Shown piece after piece: positions 34,653 through 42,568 of a DNA stretch of 64,000 nt. Below the pieces are notes generated by a model. The model searched no databases. It was given only the letters and a program-made list of their open reading frames with translations, and was not told where the DNA came from. The stretch lies in NCBI RefSeq assembly GCF_029626235.1, contig NZ_JARUBO010000005.1, positions 5,552,001 to 5,616,000 of the forward strand. The letters are read 5' to 3'. The position numbers and the translations under genes are program-made. Numbering within the stretch: position 1 is the stretch's first letter; every line of letters starts with the position of its first letter. The stretch is from Micromonospora sp. WMMD1120. GTDB lineage: Bacteria > Actinomycetota > Actinomycetes > Mycobacteriales > Micromonosporaceae.

Positions 34653-35011
34653 GTACGCCGCTCGCCCTCGGCCACCTGGCGCTGCTCCTCGCGGATCTCG
34701 CGGCCCAGGAAATAGTTCAGCGCGGTCCTGATCGTCGCGATCGCCGCCAGTTGGCCGATCTGCGTGAACGACGGGGACACCGCGGTGCGCAGCACGTCCG
34801 CCGCGAGCTGGAATTCGAGGCCGAGGGTGAGAAACCGGCCCAGCGAGAGCCGGATCTGCGTGAACCGGGCGGCGCTGCGGTGTCGCAGTCCCTCGACCAC
34901 GAACCGCCCCGCCGCCCACACCGCGCCCACGAAGATCACCAGCGCGCCGGCCGCCTCCACCACGGCGACCAGCACCTGGTCGCCGTGGCGTAACACGTCG
35001 GCCGGCTCCAC
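34649..35011 (-). CDS. DUF1622 family membrane protein
   Basis: A 120-residue protein with a hydrophobic first helix (VLVAVVEAAGALVIFVGAVWAAG), then RFTQIRLSLGRFLTLGLEFQLAADVLRTAVSP, the signature region of DUF1622. The C-terminus (TALNYFLGREI) is also typical. Family function is unknown; members are small multipass membrane proteins. GTG start at 35011. The stop overlaps the next small membrane gene. Confidence 0.82.
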   Translation of the reverse strand: MEPADVLRHGDQVLVAVVEAAGALVIFVGAVWAAGRFVVEGLRHRSAARFTQIRLSLGRFLTLGLEFQLAADVLRTAVSPSFTQIGQLAAIATIRTALNYFLGREIREEQRQVAEGERRT

Positions 35012-35077
35012 CCCGGGCCGTTACCCGCCGCCGGGGCAGCTAGGCCCTGTCGCGTACGGCGGTCACCACGAGAAGCC

Positions 35078-35665
35078 TCAGGTCAGCTCGTTCACCGCCT
35101 CCAGGATCAGCCAGAGACCGGAGATCGCGAAGAGGATCGCGGCACCGTACTTGATGGTCTTCTCCGGCAACCGCCGGCCGAGCATCCGGCCGACCAGGAT
35201 GGCCAGCGCGTCGGCGGCCACCATGCCGAGGGTGGAGCCGAGCCAGGTGCCGAACCAGCCGTGCTGGGTGGCGAGCGTGATCGTGGCGAGCATCGTCTTG
35301 TCACCCAGCTCCGCGAGGAAGAACGCCACCGACACCGCCACCAGCGCGGTCTTGTTGGTCCGCTCCGCCTTGCGCTTCTCCTCCTCGGTGAGCGAGTCCC
35401 CGCGCAGCGTCCAGGCGCCGAACCCGAGGAACGCCACGCCCGCCACCAGGGAGATCCACTCGGTCGGCAGCACCGCACCGAGGCCAGCGCCGATGGCGAC
35501 CGACGCCAGGTGCACCACCGCCGTGGCGACGGTGATACCGATCAGCACCGGGACCGGTTTGAACCGCGTGGCGAAGGTCAACGCCATGAGCTGGGACTTG
35601 TCCCCCAGCTCCGCGACGAAGATGACGCCGAAGCTGATGACCAGCGCGGCGAGAAAACCCTCCAT
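35078..35665 (-). CDS. TMEM165/GDT1 (UPF0016) family cation transporter
   Basis: A 195-residue membrane protein with six predicted helices and two copies of the family motif E-x-G-D-K-S/T: AELGDKSQLM (from residue 18) and AELGDKTMLA (about 118). Bacterial members export Mn2+. The upstream yybP-ykoY riboswitch strongly supports manganese as the substrate. ATG at 35665 follows GGGAAGGA. A long basic linker (EEEKRKAERT) separates the two repeats. Confidence 0.93.
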   Translation of the reverse strand: MEGFLAALVISFGVIFVAELGDKSQLMALTFATRFKPVPVLIGITVATAVVHLASVAIGAGLGAVLPTEWISLVAGVAFLGFGAWTLRGDSLTEEEKRKAERTNKTALVAVSVAFFLAELGDKTMLATITLATQHGWFGTWLGSTLGMVAADALAILVGRMLGRRLPEKTIKYGAAILFAISGLWLILEAVNELT

Positions 35666-35733
35666 GACGTCCTTCCCGTTCACGCCGGGAGGAGGTACAG
35701 GGGCGCCCTCGACCCGGCTGCGACAGCCTGAGT

Positions 35734-35827
35734 CGAAGGTCTCGCCCGCCCCGGAGACCGGGGCCGCGTGGCCGGATGCGGAACGCACCAGTATGTCGAC
35801 CACGACATTGGGGGCTACTCCCCTTCG
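35734..35827 (-). promoter_or_regulatory. yybP-ykoY manganese riboswitch
   Basis: The transcript contains the two conserved blocks of this aptamer: AAGGGGAGTAGC at the 5' end and GGCGAGACCTTC at the 3' end. CGACATACTGG, the L3-type block, lies between them. P1 forms by CGAAGG (5', 35822-35827) with CCTTCG (3', 35734-35739). Downstream, a GGGTCGAGG could pair with CCTTCGACTC of the aptamer end and act as the switching helix (inference). High Mn2+ should raise expression of the adjacent exporter. The 5' end is only about 55 bp after the egtD stop. Confidence 0.9.
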
Positions 35828-35881
35828 CGCGGCCAGCCTATCCGATCACCCACCGGACCCGTCGGGGCGGGGGGAACGGGC

Positions 35882-36847
35882 TCACCGCGCCCGGGCCAGG
35901 GTGACGCCGAAGAGCGCGTCCGGGTCGGTCCAGAACGCCGTCCGGGTGAAACCCGCCTCGGCCAGCTCCGCGGCGACCCCGTCCGGACGGAACTTCGCGG
36001 AGACCTCGGTACGCAGCTCCTCGCCACGCGCGAACTCGACGGTCATGCCGAGCACCCGGACCCGCATCGGTCGCGTCGCCCGCAACCGCATCTCGATCCA
36101 CTCGTGCTCCGGGTCCCAGAGGGCGACGTGCGCGAACGCGTCCGGGTCGAAGTCGGCGCCCAACTCCCGGTTGATCACGCGCAGCACGTTGCGGTTGAAC
36201 TCGCCGGTGACGCCCGCCGCGTCGTCGTACGCGGGCACGACCACCGACGGGTCCTTCACCAGGTCGGTGCCGAGCAACAGCCAGTCGCCGGCCTCCAGCG
36301 CGGCGCGCATGGCCGACAGGAACCCGGCCCGCTCCGCGGGCAGCAGGTTGCCGATGGTGCCACCGAGAAACGCCACCAACCGTCGGCCGCCGGTGGGCAG
36401 CCGGTCCAGGTGCCGGGTGAAGTCACCCACGATGCCCCGGACCCGCAGGCCCGGATAGTCGGCGGCGATCTGGGCGGTGGAGTCCCGTACCGCGCTGACC
36501 GACACGTCCAGCGGCACGAACGAACCCAACCCGCCGTGTCGGGTGAAGGCGTCCAGCAGCAGTCGGGTCTTCTCCGACGAGCCGGAGCCCAGCTCGATGA
36601 GCGTCTTGGCGTCGGTCAGCGCCGCGATGTCGGCGGCGTGCGCCGCCAGCACGGCCCGCTCCGCCCGGGTCGGGTAGTACTCGGGCAGCCTGGTTATCCG
36701 CTCGAACAACTCGCTGCCGCGAGCGTCGTAGAACCACTTCGGCGGCAACCACTTCGGATCCGCGCTCAGCCCGGCGCGGACGTCGTGGCGGAGACCGCGC
36801 TCCAGGTCGCTCGCCTCCAGGTAGATCTCCAGCGGTTCCGCCGTCAT
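35882..36847 (-). CDS. egtD: L-histidine N-alpha-methyltransferase EgtD
   Basis: A 321-residue SAM enzyme that trimethylates histidine to hercynine, the first step of ergothioneine synthesis. The N-terminus has LRHDVRAGLSADPKWLPPKWFYDARGS, and the SAM motif is LIELGSGSSEKTR. Later FLGGTIGN and the substrate-loop region match EgtD. ATG at 36847 overlaps the egtC stop (ATGA). It is the last gene of the egtA-B-C-D operon. Confidence 0.95.
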   Translation of the reverse strand: MTAEPLEIYLEASDLERGLRHDVRAGLSADPKWLPPKWFYDARGSELFERITRLPEYYPTRAERAVLAAHAADIAALTDAKTLIELGSGSSEKTRLLLDAFTRHGGLGSFVPLDVSVSAVRDSTAQIAADYPGLRVRGIVGDFTRHLDRLPTGGRRLVAFLGGTIGNLLPAERAGFLSAMRAALEAGDWLLLGTDLVKDPSVVVPAYDDAAGVTGEFNRNVLRVINRELGADFDPDAFAHVALWDPEHEWIEMRLRATRPMRVRVLGMTVEFARGEELRTEVSAKFRPDGVAAELAEAGFTRTAFWTDPDALFGVTLARAR

Positions 36848-37644
36848 CGGTTCGCCTTCCTGTTCGATGAGCCGTTGCCGGCCGACCCGCCGTCGGGCAC
36901 CGGGGTCGGCAGTGGACGTGCCCGCACCTCGCCCACGGTGGCGACGACGAGATGCCCCTCCGGCACCGCCCGCCACCCGGGGTCGTCGTCGTGCGGCTCG
37001 GAGGCGAGCAGCACCGAGTCGGGCGACTCCCGGACCGACAGCGCGTGCCCCGCCGCGCTCGCCACCACCCGGTGGCCGTCGGTCAGGAGCAGGTTGAGCC
37101 GTGAGCCGGGAGCGGCGGCGGCGACAGCGCTCACCGTCCGCCCGACCGCGTCGGCCGGGTCCGCGCCGGCGCGGAGCCGATGCCGCACCAACGCCCAGAG
37201 CAGCGCCGAGTCGGTGGCGGCGTCCAGCGTGAGCAGGTCCCGCACCGGCAGGCCGGCGGCGAGCGGCACCACAGCGTCCGGCCAGCCGCGCACCACCCCG
37301 TTGTGGCTGAACAGCCACCGCCCCTCGGCGAAGGGCGCCGCCGCGCCGTCGAGCACCGCCATCCCCACGGTGGCCGACCGCACCGCCGCCAGCACGGCCG
37401 CCGACCGGGTCACCGCCGCCAGTTGCGCGATGGTCGGGTCGCTCCAGATCGGCTGCGCCCGCCGGTAGCGAACCGGCGGGCCGTCGTCCGGGTACCAGCC
37501 GACGCCGAAGCCGTCGGCGTTGATCGTGCCGCCGCCGCGCATGTCACGCGGCGCCCACGACTGCCGCATTAGGGAGTACGGCGGTTCGAACAGCAGCTCG
37601 GCCAGGGTTACCGGCGGCCCGAGGTAGGCCAGGTGCCGACACAT
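36844..37644 (-). CDS. egtC: Gamma-glutamyl-hercynylcysteine sulfoxide hydrolase EgtC
   Basis: A 266-residue class II glutamine amidotransferase-type hydrolase that removes glutamate in ergothioneine synthesis. The N-terminal MCRHLAYLG exposes Cys2 as nucleophile, and INADGFGVGWY and LFSHNGVV match the family core. Overlaps egtD by 4 bp and begins 40 bp after egtB. Confidence 0.94.
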   Translation of the reverse strand: MCRHLAYLGPPVTLAELLFEPPYSLMRQSWAPRDMRGGGTINADGFGVGWYPDDGPPVRYRRAQPIWSDPTIAQLAAVTRSAAVLAAVRSATVGMAVLDGAAAPFAEGRWLFSHNGVVRGWPDAVVPLAAGLPVRDLLTLDAATDSALLWALVRHRLRAGADPADAVGRTVSAVAAAAPGSRLNLLLTDGHRVVASAAGHALSVRESPDSVLLASEPHDDDPGWRAVPEGHLVVATVGEVRARPLPTPVPDGGSAGNGSSNRKANR

Positions 37645-37684
37645 CAGCGGCCCGCCCCCGCCGGGCCGCCGGTCGTCCGACACC

Positions 37685-39169
37685 TCACCGGTACGACTCG
37701 TCCGGTCGCGCGTCGCGGGCGCAGCGGAAACCACTGAAGATCTGCCGCCGGATCGGATAGTCCCAGTTGCGGAAGGTGCCCCGGCAGGCCGACCGGTCGG
37801 TGCCGAACGAACCACCGCGCAGCACCCGGTAGTCGCCGCCGAAGAAGACCTCCGAGTACTCGCGGTAGGGGAACGCGGTGAAACCCGGGTGCCCGTCGAA
37901 CGCCGTCGAGGTCCATTCCCAGACGTCCCCGATGAGCTGGTGCACCCCCAACGGCGACGCACCCCCGGGGTACGCGCCCACCGGCGCCGGCCACAGATGA
38001 CGCTGGTCCAGGTTGGCGTGCGCCTCGGTCGGGTCCTCGTCGCCCCACGGGTACCGGCGGGACCGGCCGGTCGACGGATCCCACCGCGCCGCCTTCTCCC
38101 ACTCCGCCTCGGTCGGCAGCCGCCTGCCCGCCCACGCCGCGTACGCCTGCGCCTCGTACCAACACACGTGCACCACCGGCTCGTCGGCGCGGACCCGGCT
38201 CCACCTGCCGAACCGCCGGTACGACCAGCCGTCGCCGTCGCGACGCCAGTGCATCGGCGCGACCAACCCCTCCCGGACCCGGTGCTCCCAACCGGCCGGG
38301 CTCCACCACCGCTGATCGGCGTAGCCGCCGTCGTCGATGAAGGCCGCGTACTGACCGTTGGTCACCGGGGCGGCGTCGATCGCGTACGCCGGCAGGTCGA
38401 CGCGGTACGCGGGCCGCTCGTTGTCCAGCGCCCACGGGTCCGTGTCGGTGCCCATGGTGAACTCGCCGGCCGGCACCAGCACCTCCGCGCCGACCCGCGC
38501 CGAGGGTTCCGGCGGCGCCGGCGCGTGCAGCACCGCCGGCCCCGCCCGTAGCTGGTGGGTGGCCAGCATGGTCTCGTCGTGCTGCTGCTCGTGCTGCACG
38601 ATCATCCCGAAGGCGAACCCGTCGGCGACCAACGGCCGCTCGGTGAAGGCCACCGCGTCCAACAGGTCGTGCACCTTGTCCCGCACCGTGCCCAGATAGG
38701 CGCGCGCCTCCTGCGGACGCAACAACGGCAACGCCGGGCGGTCCCGCCTCGGCTGCTTGAACGCGTCGTACAGCTCGTCGATGTCACACCGGACCGGCTC
38801 CCGGCCCCCGACATCCCGGACCAACCACAGCTCCTCCTGATTGCCCACGTGGGCGAGGTCCCAGACCAGCGGCGACATCAACGGCGAGTGCTGACGCATC
38901 AGCTCGGCCTCGTCGACCACCTCGGTCAACGACGTGGTCCGGGCGCGGGCCCGCGCCAACTCCGCCGCGATCCGATCCCGCAACCGCGCTGGTCCGTCTT
39001 CCGTTCGCGACTGCGGGGCTCGCAACCCCGGCTCACTCCTCGCACTCACCGAGCCGTCTTCCGTTCGCGACTGCGGGGCTCGCAACCCCGGCTCACTCCT
39101 CGCACTCACCGAGCCGTCTTCCGTTCGCGACTGCGGGGCTCGCAACCCCGGCTCACTCCTCGCGCTCAC
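37685..39169 (-). CDS. egtB: Hercynine oxygenase EgtB with 3 x 20-residue N-terminal repeat
   Basis: A 494-residue non-haem iron enzyme that joins hercynine and gamma-glutamylcysteine. The DinB-like domain carries the iron motif HEQQHDE (H-x3-H-x-E) with MRQHSPLMSPLVWDLAHVGNQEE before it. The C-terminal FGE-sulfatase-type domain has TEAEWEKAARWDP, VWEWTST and LRGGSFGTDR. Uniquely, residues 1-60 are three copies of SARSEPGLRAPQSRTEDG, encoded by a 60-bp tandem repeat. The GTG at 39169 overlaps the egtA stop and has GGGGAGGAG upstream. GTGs in the later repeat units could give shorter forms. Confidence 0.92.
   Translation of the reverse strand: MSARSEPGLRAPQSRTEDGSVSARSEPGLRAPQSRTEDGSVSARSEPGLRAPQSRTEDGPARLRDRIAAELARARARTTSLTEVVDEAELMRQHSPLMSPLVWDLAHVGNQEELWLVRDVGGREPVRCDIDELYDAFKQPRRDRPALPLLRPQEARAYLGTVRDKVHDLLDAVAFTERPLVADGFAFGMIVQHEQQHDETMLATHQLRAGPAVLHAPAPPEPSARVGAEVLVPAGEFTMGTDTDPWALDNERPAYRVDLPAYAIDAAPVTNGQYAAFIDDGGYADQRWWSPAGWEHRVREGLVAPMHWRRDGDGWSYRRFGRWSRVRADEPVVHVCWYEAQAYAAWAGRRLPTEAEWEKAARWDPSTGRSRRYPWGDEDPTEAHANLDQRHLWPAPVGAYPGGASPLGVHQLIGDVWEWTSTAFDGHPGFTAFPYREYSEVFFGGDYRVLRGGSFGTDRSACRGTFRNWDYPIRRQIFSGFRCARDARPDESYR
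38990..39169 (-). repeat. Three in-frame 60-bp direct repeats at the 5' end of egtB
   Basis: The unit begins GTGAGCGCGAGGAGTGAG (minus strand). Units are 39110-39169, 39050-39109 and 38990-39049; two are almost identical throughout and the third differs only at its edges. Sixty bp keeps the frame, so copy number can change without breaking egtB. Each unit has its own GTG. Confidence 0.95.
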
Positions 39170-40398
39170 TGGACTCCTCCCCTGGTGGCGGCCCGTCTCT
39201 GCCGTACTCCTCGCTGGATTTCCTCGTGCCGGCCGGCCGGCAGCTCCAGGCGGGGCAGCGCGGCCAGGGCCAGGTCGAGCAGGGCCGCCGCCGCGGTGGC
39301 CAACGCGCCGTCGGCCAGGCCGTGCCGCGCGGCTGCCGACCAGCGATGCGCCACCGGCGCGGCGATGGTGTACGCCTCGCGCACCGTGCCCGGAGCGGCG
39401 AAGAGAGCCGTCACCACCGCCAGTGGGAGCCGCCAGTCCCGATCCGGTTGGGTGTCCAGGTAGCGCAACTCCAGGTAGCCGCGCGGGCGTACCGGCGGGA
39501 ACAGGGTGCTCACGTGGTAGTCGAGGTCGTCGGCGGTCGGTGCCTGCGGCAGGGCGCCGTCGAGCCAGTCGGCGAAGGTCACGCCCGGCGGGGCGACCCA
39601 GTCGGAGGTGTCTCGGCGCAGGCAGAGCAACGGCGCGTCGAGCACGTACCGCGCCCAGGTGGCCGTGGGGTCCTCCCCGGCGCGTCCCGGCGTCCAGACC
39701 GGGCGGGTGCGGCTCGGGTCGATCGCCTGCCAGGCGGCCATCCGGGCGGAGGCCCAGCCGGTGGGCCGGCCGGCGTGGCGCGCGGCGGACGCGAACGCCG
39801 CGAGCAGCGGGGGCCCGACGGCGTGCGCGGCGGCCCAGCGCTCGGCCACCTGCTCCGGCTCGCCCGCGTCCAGGCAGACCTGGAGACCGGCGGTGCTGTA
39901 CATCATGGTGCGACCGGCCGGACCTCGTCGATCGAAGGCGGCACGCATCGCGCGGTAGCGGGGGGTTTCCAGCACCGGGCGGGGCCGGCGGTGCGGGTCG
40001 ATGCCGCTGCGACCGAGGACCAGCCCGGCGGCGGCCAGCAGGTCGGTGACCTGGGCGATATCGGCCTCGGTGGCGTGGATCAACGCGGCGACCGAGGGGC
40101 GGGGCGGTGTGGAGATCTCCAGCTGGCCGCCCGGTTCGAGGGTGACGACGCCACCGTGTCGCAGAGGGTCGGCGGGGCTGGTCGCATCCAGCGTGGCGGG
40201 GCTGTGTCGCCCCAGTGCCGCCCGCAGCCGCGCCGCCGTGAGGGGGCGGGTCGGCTCGGCGGCGTCGTGGACGGTCCATTCCAGTTCGACGCCGGTGTGG
40301 GTGGGTGGCCCGGTCTTGAAGCAGATCCGGGCGAGATGTCGGGTTGCCGCTGCGGAGTCGCGCAGGATCACGCCGCGGTCCAGGTCGGGTGACGTCAC
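39166..40398 (-). CDS. egtA: Glutamate-cysteine ligase EgtA
   Basis: A 410-residue GCS2-family ligase making gamma-glutamylcysteine for ergothioneine. TGPPTHTGVELEWTVHD holds the substrate-binding Glu residues. LEPGGQLEISTPP and MMYSTAGLQVCLDAG are family motifs, and PRGYLELRYLD is the C-terminal active-site segment. Start is uncertain: GTG at 40398 fits the domain limits, but the AGAGGGGG site is some 15 bp away. Overlaps egtB by 4 bp. First gene of the egt operon; no egtE lyase is seen in the window. Confidence 0.92.
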   Translation of the reverse strand: MTSPDLDRGVILRDSAAATRHLARICFKTGPPTHTGVELEWTVHDAAEPTRPLTAARLRAALGRHSPATLDATSPADPLRHGGVVTLEPGGQLEISTPPRPSVAALIHATEADIAQVTDLLAAAGLVLGRSGIDPHRRPRPVLETPRYRAMRAAFDRRGPAGRTMMYSTAGLQVCLDAGEPEQVAERWAAAHAVGPPLLAAFASAARHAGRPTGWASARMAAWQAIDPSRTRPVWTPGRAGEDPTATWARYVLDAPLLCLRRDTSDWVAPPGVTFADWLDGALPQAPTADDLDYHVSTLFPPVRPRGYLELRYLDTQPDRDWRLPLAVVTALFAAPGTVREAYTIAAPVAHRWSAAARHGLADGALATAAAALLDLALAALPRLELPAGRHEEIQRGVRQRRAATRGGVQ

Positions 40399-40580
40399 CA
40401 AGGGTCGGGCCCCCTCTCCGTGTGCCGGTTCCCGGCACTGTGCCACCGTAGGCCCATCCTCCGACACCGTCGGCGGATGTGCACGGCGGCACCAACCCCT
40501 GTCTAGCAGACGAACTTCTGGCGCAGGGCGGAACGGAACCGTGCCCGGCGGCCCTTCCCGGCCCCGGGAGCGCGGGCCGG

Positions 40581-41384
40581 TCAGCCGGGGGTACGCAGGC
40601 CCGGCGGCAGCGGTGACGGCGGAGTCTTCGCCGGTGGCGACGGCTTGGCCCGCGGCGGTCCGGCGGGCGTCGGCGTCACCGGCGACGCGGTGGGCGTGCC
40701 TTCCGGCACCAGCCGCTGGCAGTACGCCTCGACCTGGGCGGGACCACCGGCGGCCGCCACCAGCCCCTCGAATCTCGGCGTCCGGAGCGCCTTCTCCCGC
40801 TGGGCGGGCTTCTTGGCCTGCCACGCCCGGCACAGGTCGTCCAGGTCGCCGGCCGGCGGGAGGCCCGCCGACGGGGCGCCGGTGACGGGCGGCGGCAGGG
40901 CCGGCGACGGCGTGGCGGGGCCCGCCGGCCGGCTGGGCTCGGTGGACCGGTGCGTGCCGGGCGTCGGTGTCGGCGCGGTGCGCGCCGGGGGCGGCGGGAC
41001 CGGCTCCGGCGCCCGGTCCCGGGTGACCGCGGCGAAGGCGGCCCCGGCGGTGGCGGTCGCCGCCACCGCGCCGATCCAGGCCACCGCGCCGGTGGTCAGT
41101 CGACGGCGGCCGGATCGGTCCGCAGCGGCCGGCGTCGGGTCGGCGCGGGCGGCGCGGAACGCGGCCACCGCCGCCTCCTCCCCCGCCATCTCGCCGGCCC
41201 GGCTGGGAGCGGCGGCGGCGGCGAGCAGCGCGGCGACCGGGTCGGCCGGGGAGCGCGGAGGGAGCTGCCTCGGCGTCGCGTGCTCGTCGGGCCGGTTCTC
41301 GTCCGGCGCGGTTCCGGTCCGCGCGCGGGCCGAGTCGAGCAGCCGCTCGCTCGCCACCTGGTCGGCCCGCCGGAACGGGTTCAT
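40581..41384 (-). CDS. Single-pass membrane protein, possible anti-sigma partner of the ECF sigma factor
   Basis: A 267-residue protein starting MNPFRRADQVASERLLDSAR. A cytoplasmic part of about 95 residues is followed by one membrane helix (AVAWIGAVAATATAGAAFAAV) and a Pro/Thr-rich outer region containing DLDDLCRAWQAKKPAQREKAL and CQRLVPEG, with two Cys. The layout and the 16-bp distance to the sigma factor gene suggest a regulator of that factor, but no zinc-binding anti-sigma motif (HxxxCxxC) is visible, so the role is inference. ATG at 41384 has GAGGGGA upstream. Confidence 0.7.
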   Translation of the reverse strand: MNPFRRADQVASERLLDSARARTGTAPDENRPDEHATPRQLPPRSPADPVAALLAAAAAPSRAGEMAGEEAAVAAFRAARADPTPAAADRSGRRRLTTGAVAWIGAVAATATAGAAFAAVTRDRAPEPVPPPPARTAPTPTPGTHRSTEPSRPAGPATPSPALPPPVTGAPSAGLPPAGDLDDLCRAWQAKKPAQREKALRTPRFEGLVAAAGGPAQVEAYCQRLVPEGTPTASPVTPTPAGPPRAKPSPPAKTPPSPLPPGLRTPG

Positions 41385-41400
41385 CGGAAATCCCCTCACG

Positions 41401-42033
41401 TCAGCCGTCCGCCGGTTCCACGTGCGGCGTACGCACTGACGAACCACCGCCCGCGCGCGGCGACGGCACCCCCTCGCTGCCGACCGACACCCCGGCCGGC
41501 CGCTGCCGCTCCAGCAGCACGGCGAGCCGTCGCAGGCCCCGGTGGGCGGCGGTCCGGACGGCGCCGGCCCGTCGACCCAGGACCCGGCCGGCGGATTTCG
41601 CGTCCAACCCGATCACCGCACGCAGCAGGACCGCCTCGGCCTCCCTGGGTGGCAGGGTCGCGATCAGCGCCAGGGCGGTCTCGGTGCCGATCGTCTCGTC
41701 GGCCCCTTCGGCGGTGTCCGCGTCGCCGGCCAACCCGGTGAGCGCCTGCACCGGGACCGGCAGCACGGGTCGGCGACGCATCCGGCGCAGGTGGTCCATC
41801 GCCCGGTTGCGGGCGATGGTGACCGTCCACGCACGGAACTCCCCACCGGTGAAGCGCGGCAGGTCGCGGGAGATCTGCAACCAGGTCTCGGAGGCGACGT
41901 CCTCGGCGTCCGCGCCGACCAGAGCGGTCAGGTACCGCAGGAGCCCCGGCTGGAGACTGCGGTAGAGGAAACGGAACGCGTCCTCGTCTCCGGCCTGCGC
42001 CGCGCTGACCGCGTCGGACAGGTCGCTTGTCAT
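41401..42033 (-). CDS. ECF-type RNA polymerase sigma factor
   Basis: A 210-residue sigma factor. Region 2 spans DEDAFRFLYRSLQPGLLRYL to FRAWTVTIARNRAMDHLRR; region 4 spans LPPREAEAVLLRAVIGLDAKSAGRVLGRRAGAVRTAAHRGLRRL. A tail of about 30 residues is disordered. It directs transcription of an unknown regulon. ATG at 42033 lacks a clear ribosome site. The downstream membrane protein is a candidate regulator. The 535-bp upstream gap to the divergent kinase may hold its autoregulated promoter. Confidence 0.9.
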   Translation of the reverse strand: MTSDLSDAVSAAQAGDEDAFRFLYRSLQPGLLRYLTALVGADAEDVASETWLQISRDLPRFTGGEFRAWTVTIARNRAMDHLRRMRRRPVLPVPVQALTGLAGDADTAEGADETIGTETALALIATLPPREAEAVLLRAVIGLDAKSAGRVLGRRAGAVRTAAHRGLRRLAVLLERQRPAGVSVGSEGVPSPRAGGGSSVRTPHVEPADG

Positions 42034-42568
42034 GCGCGGCCCGCACGTCGCCGGAGGCGTGCTCGCCGTGTCCGCCCGGTCGATGGGGGCGCGGGGACGC
42101 GCGTCGTCCATTCGATCAGCAACCGCACCACCCTCCCCCGTTCTGCATTCTGCCCGTGACCGAGATTGTCGGGGCGGTCGGTCCAGGGTCGACGCCGGGG
42201 TGGTCGGCGCGACCCACGGCACGCCGAGGTCGCCGGGCGGGACCCGAGCCGGGCTAACGCTAGGAGGGGGTCCGTGGTACGACAAGTCGGGCTCGTGTCA
42301 CGGAAGAGTGACAATTATCAACGGTGTGGAACGGCGTGTCGCCGTAACATTCCGTCACTCTGGGACGCCCGCGGCCCGCGCGGGCGCTGTGACGCCACCG
42401 TCGAGCCGCCGCGCGTCGAAAATTATCGCGTTTCGTCACACAGCGTTCTCGCAGCGTCACGGAGACGTGTCGTCCACACAGGTCAGGCCGAACCGGCTGC
42501 CACCGACCGGCCGTCCGGCGGCAGGGCCGTGGCGCGCCGCCGCGCGCCACTCTAGGTACGGTAAGGCG
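42034..42568. other. Divergent regulatory region between ECF sigma and Ser/Thr kinase genes
   Basis: No gene called in 535 bp. It contains the inverted repeat TGTCAC-N6-GTGACA (42296-42313), a relatively AT-rich tract around 42310-42350 and another near 42420-42440. Both are candidate promoter zones. Open frames reading into the kinase from here have no ribosome site. Confidence 0.45.

Noticed and set aside
38990..39169. Repeat block as a CRISPR array
   Set aside because: The units are directly adjacent with no unique spacers, are in frame with egtB, and no cas genes are present.
37685..40495. egtB read as a 936-residue fusion with upstream sequence
   Set aside because: The upstream part is a shadow of egtA; a GTG with strong ribosome site at 39169 overlaps the egtA stop.
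35012..41384. Search for egtE completing the ergothioneine pathway
   Set aside because: No PLP-dependent C-S lyase gene is visible around the egt operon; it is probably elsewhere or replaced.
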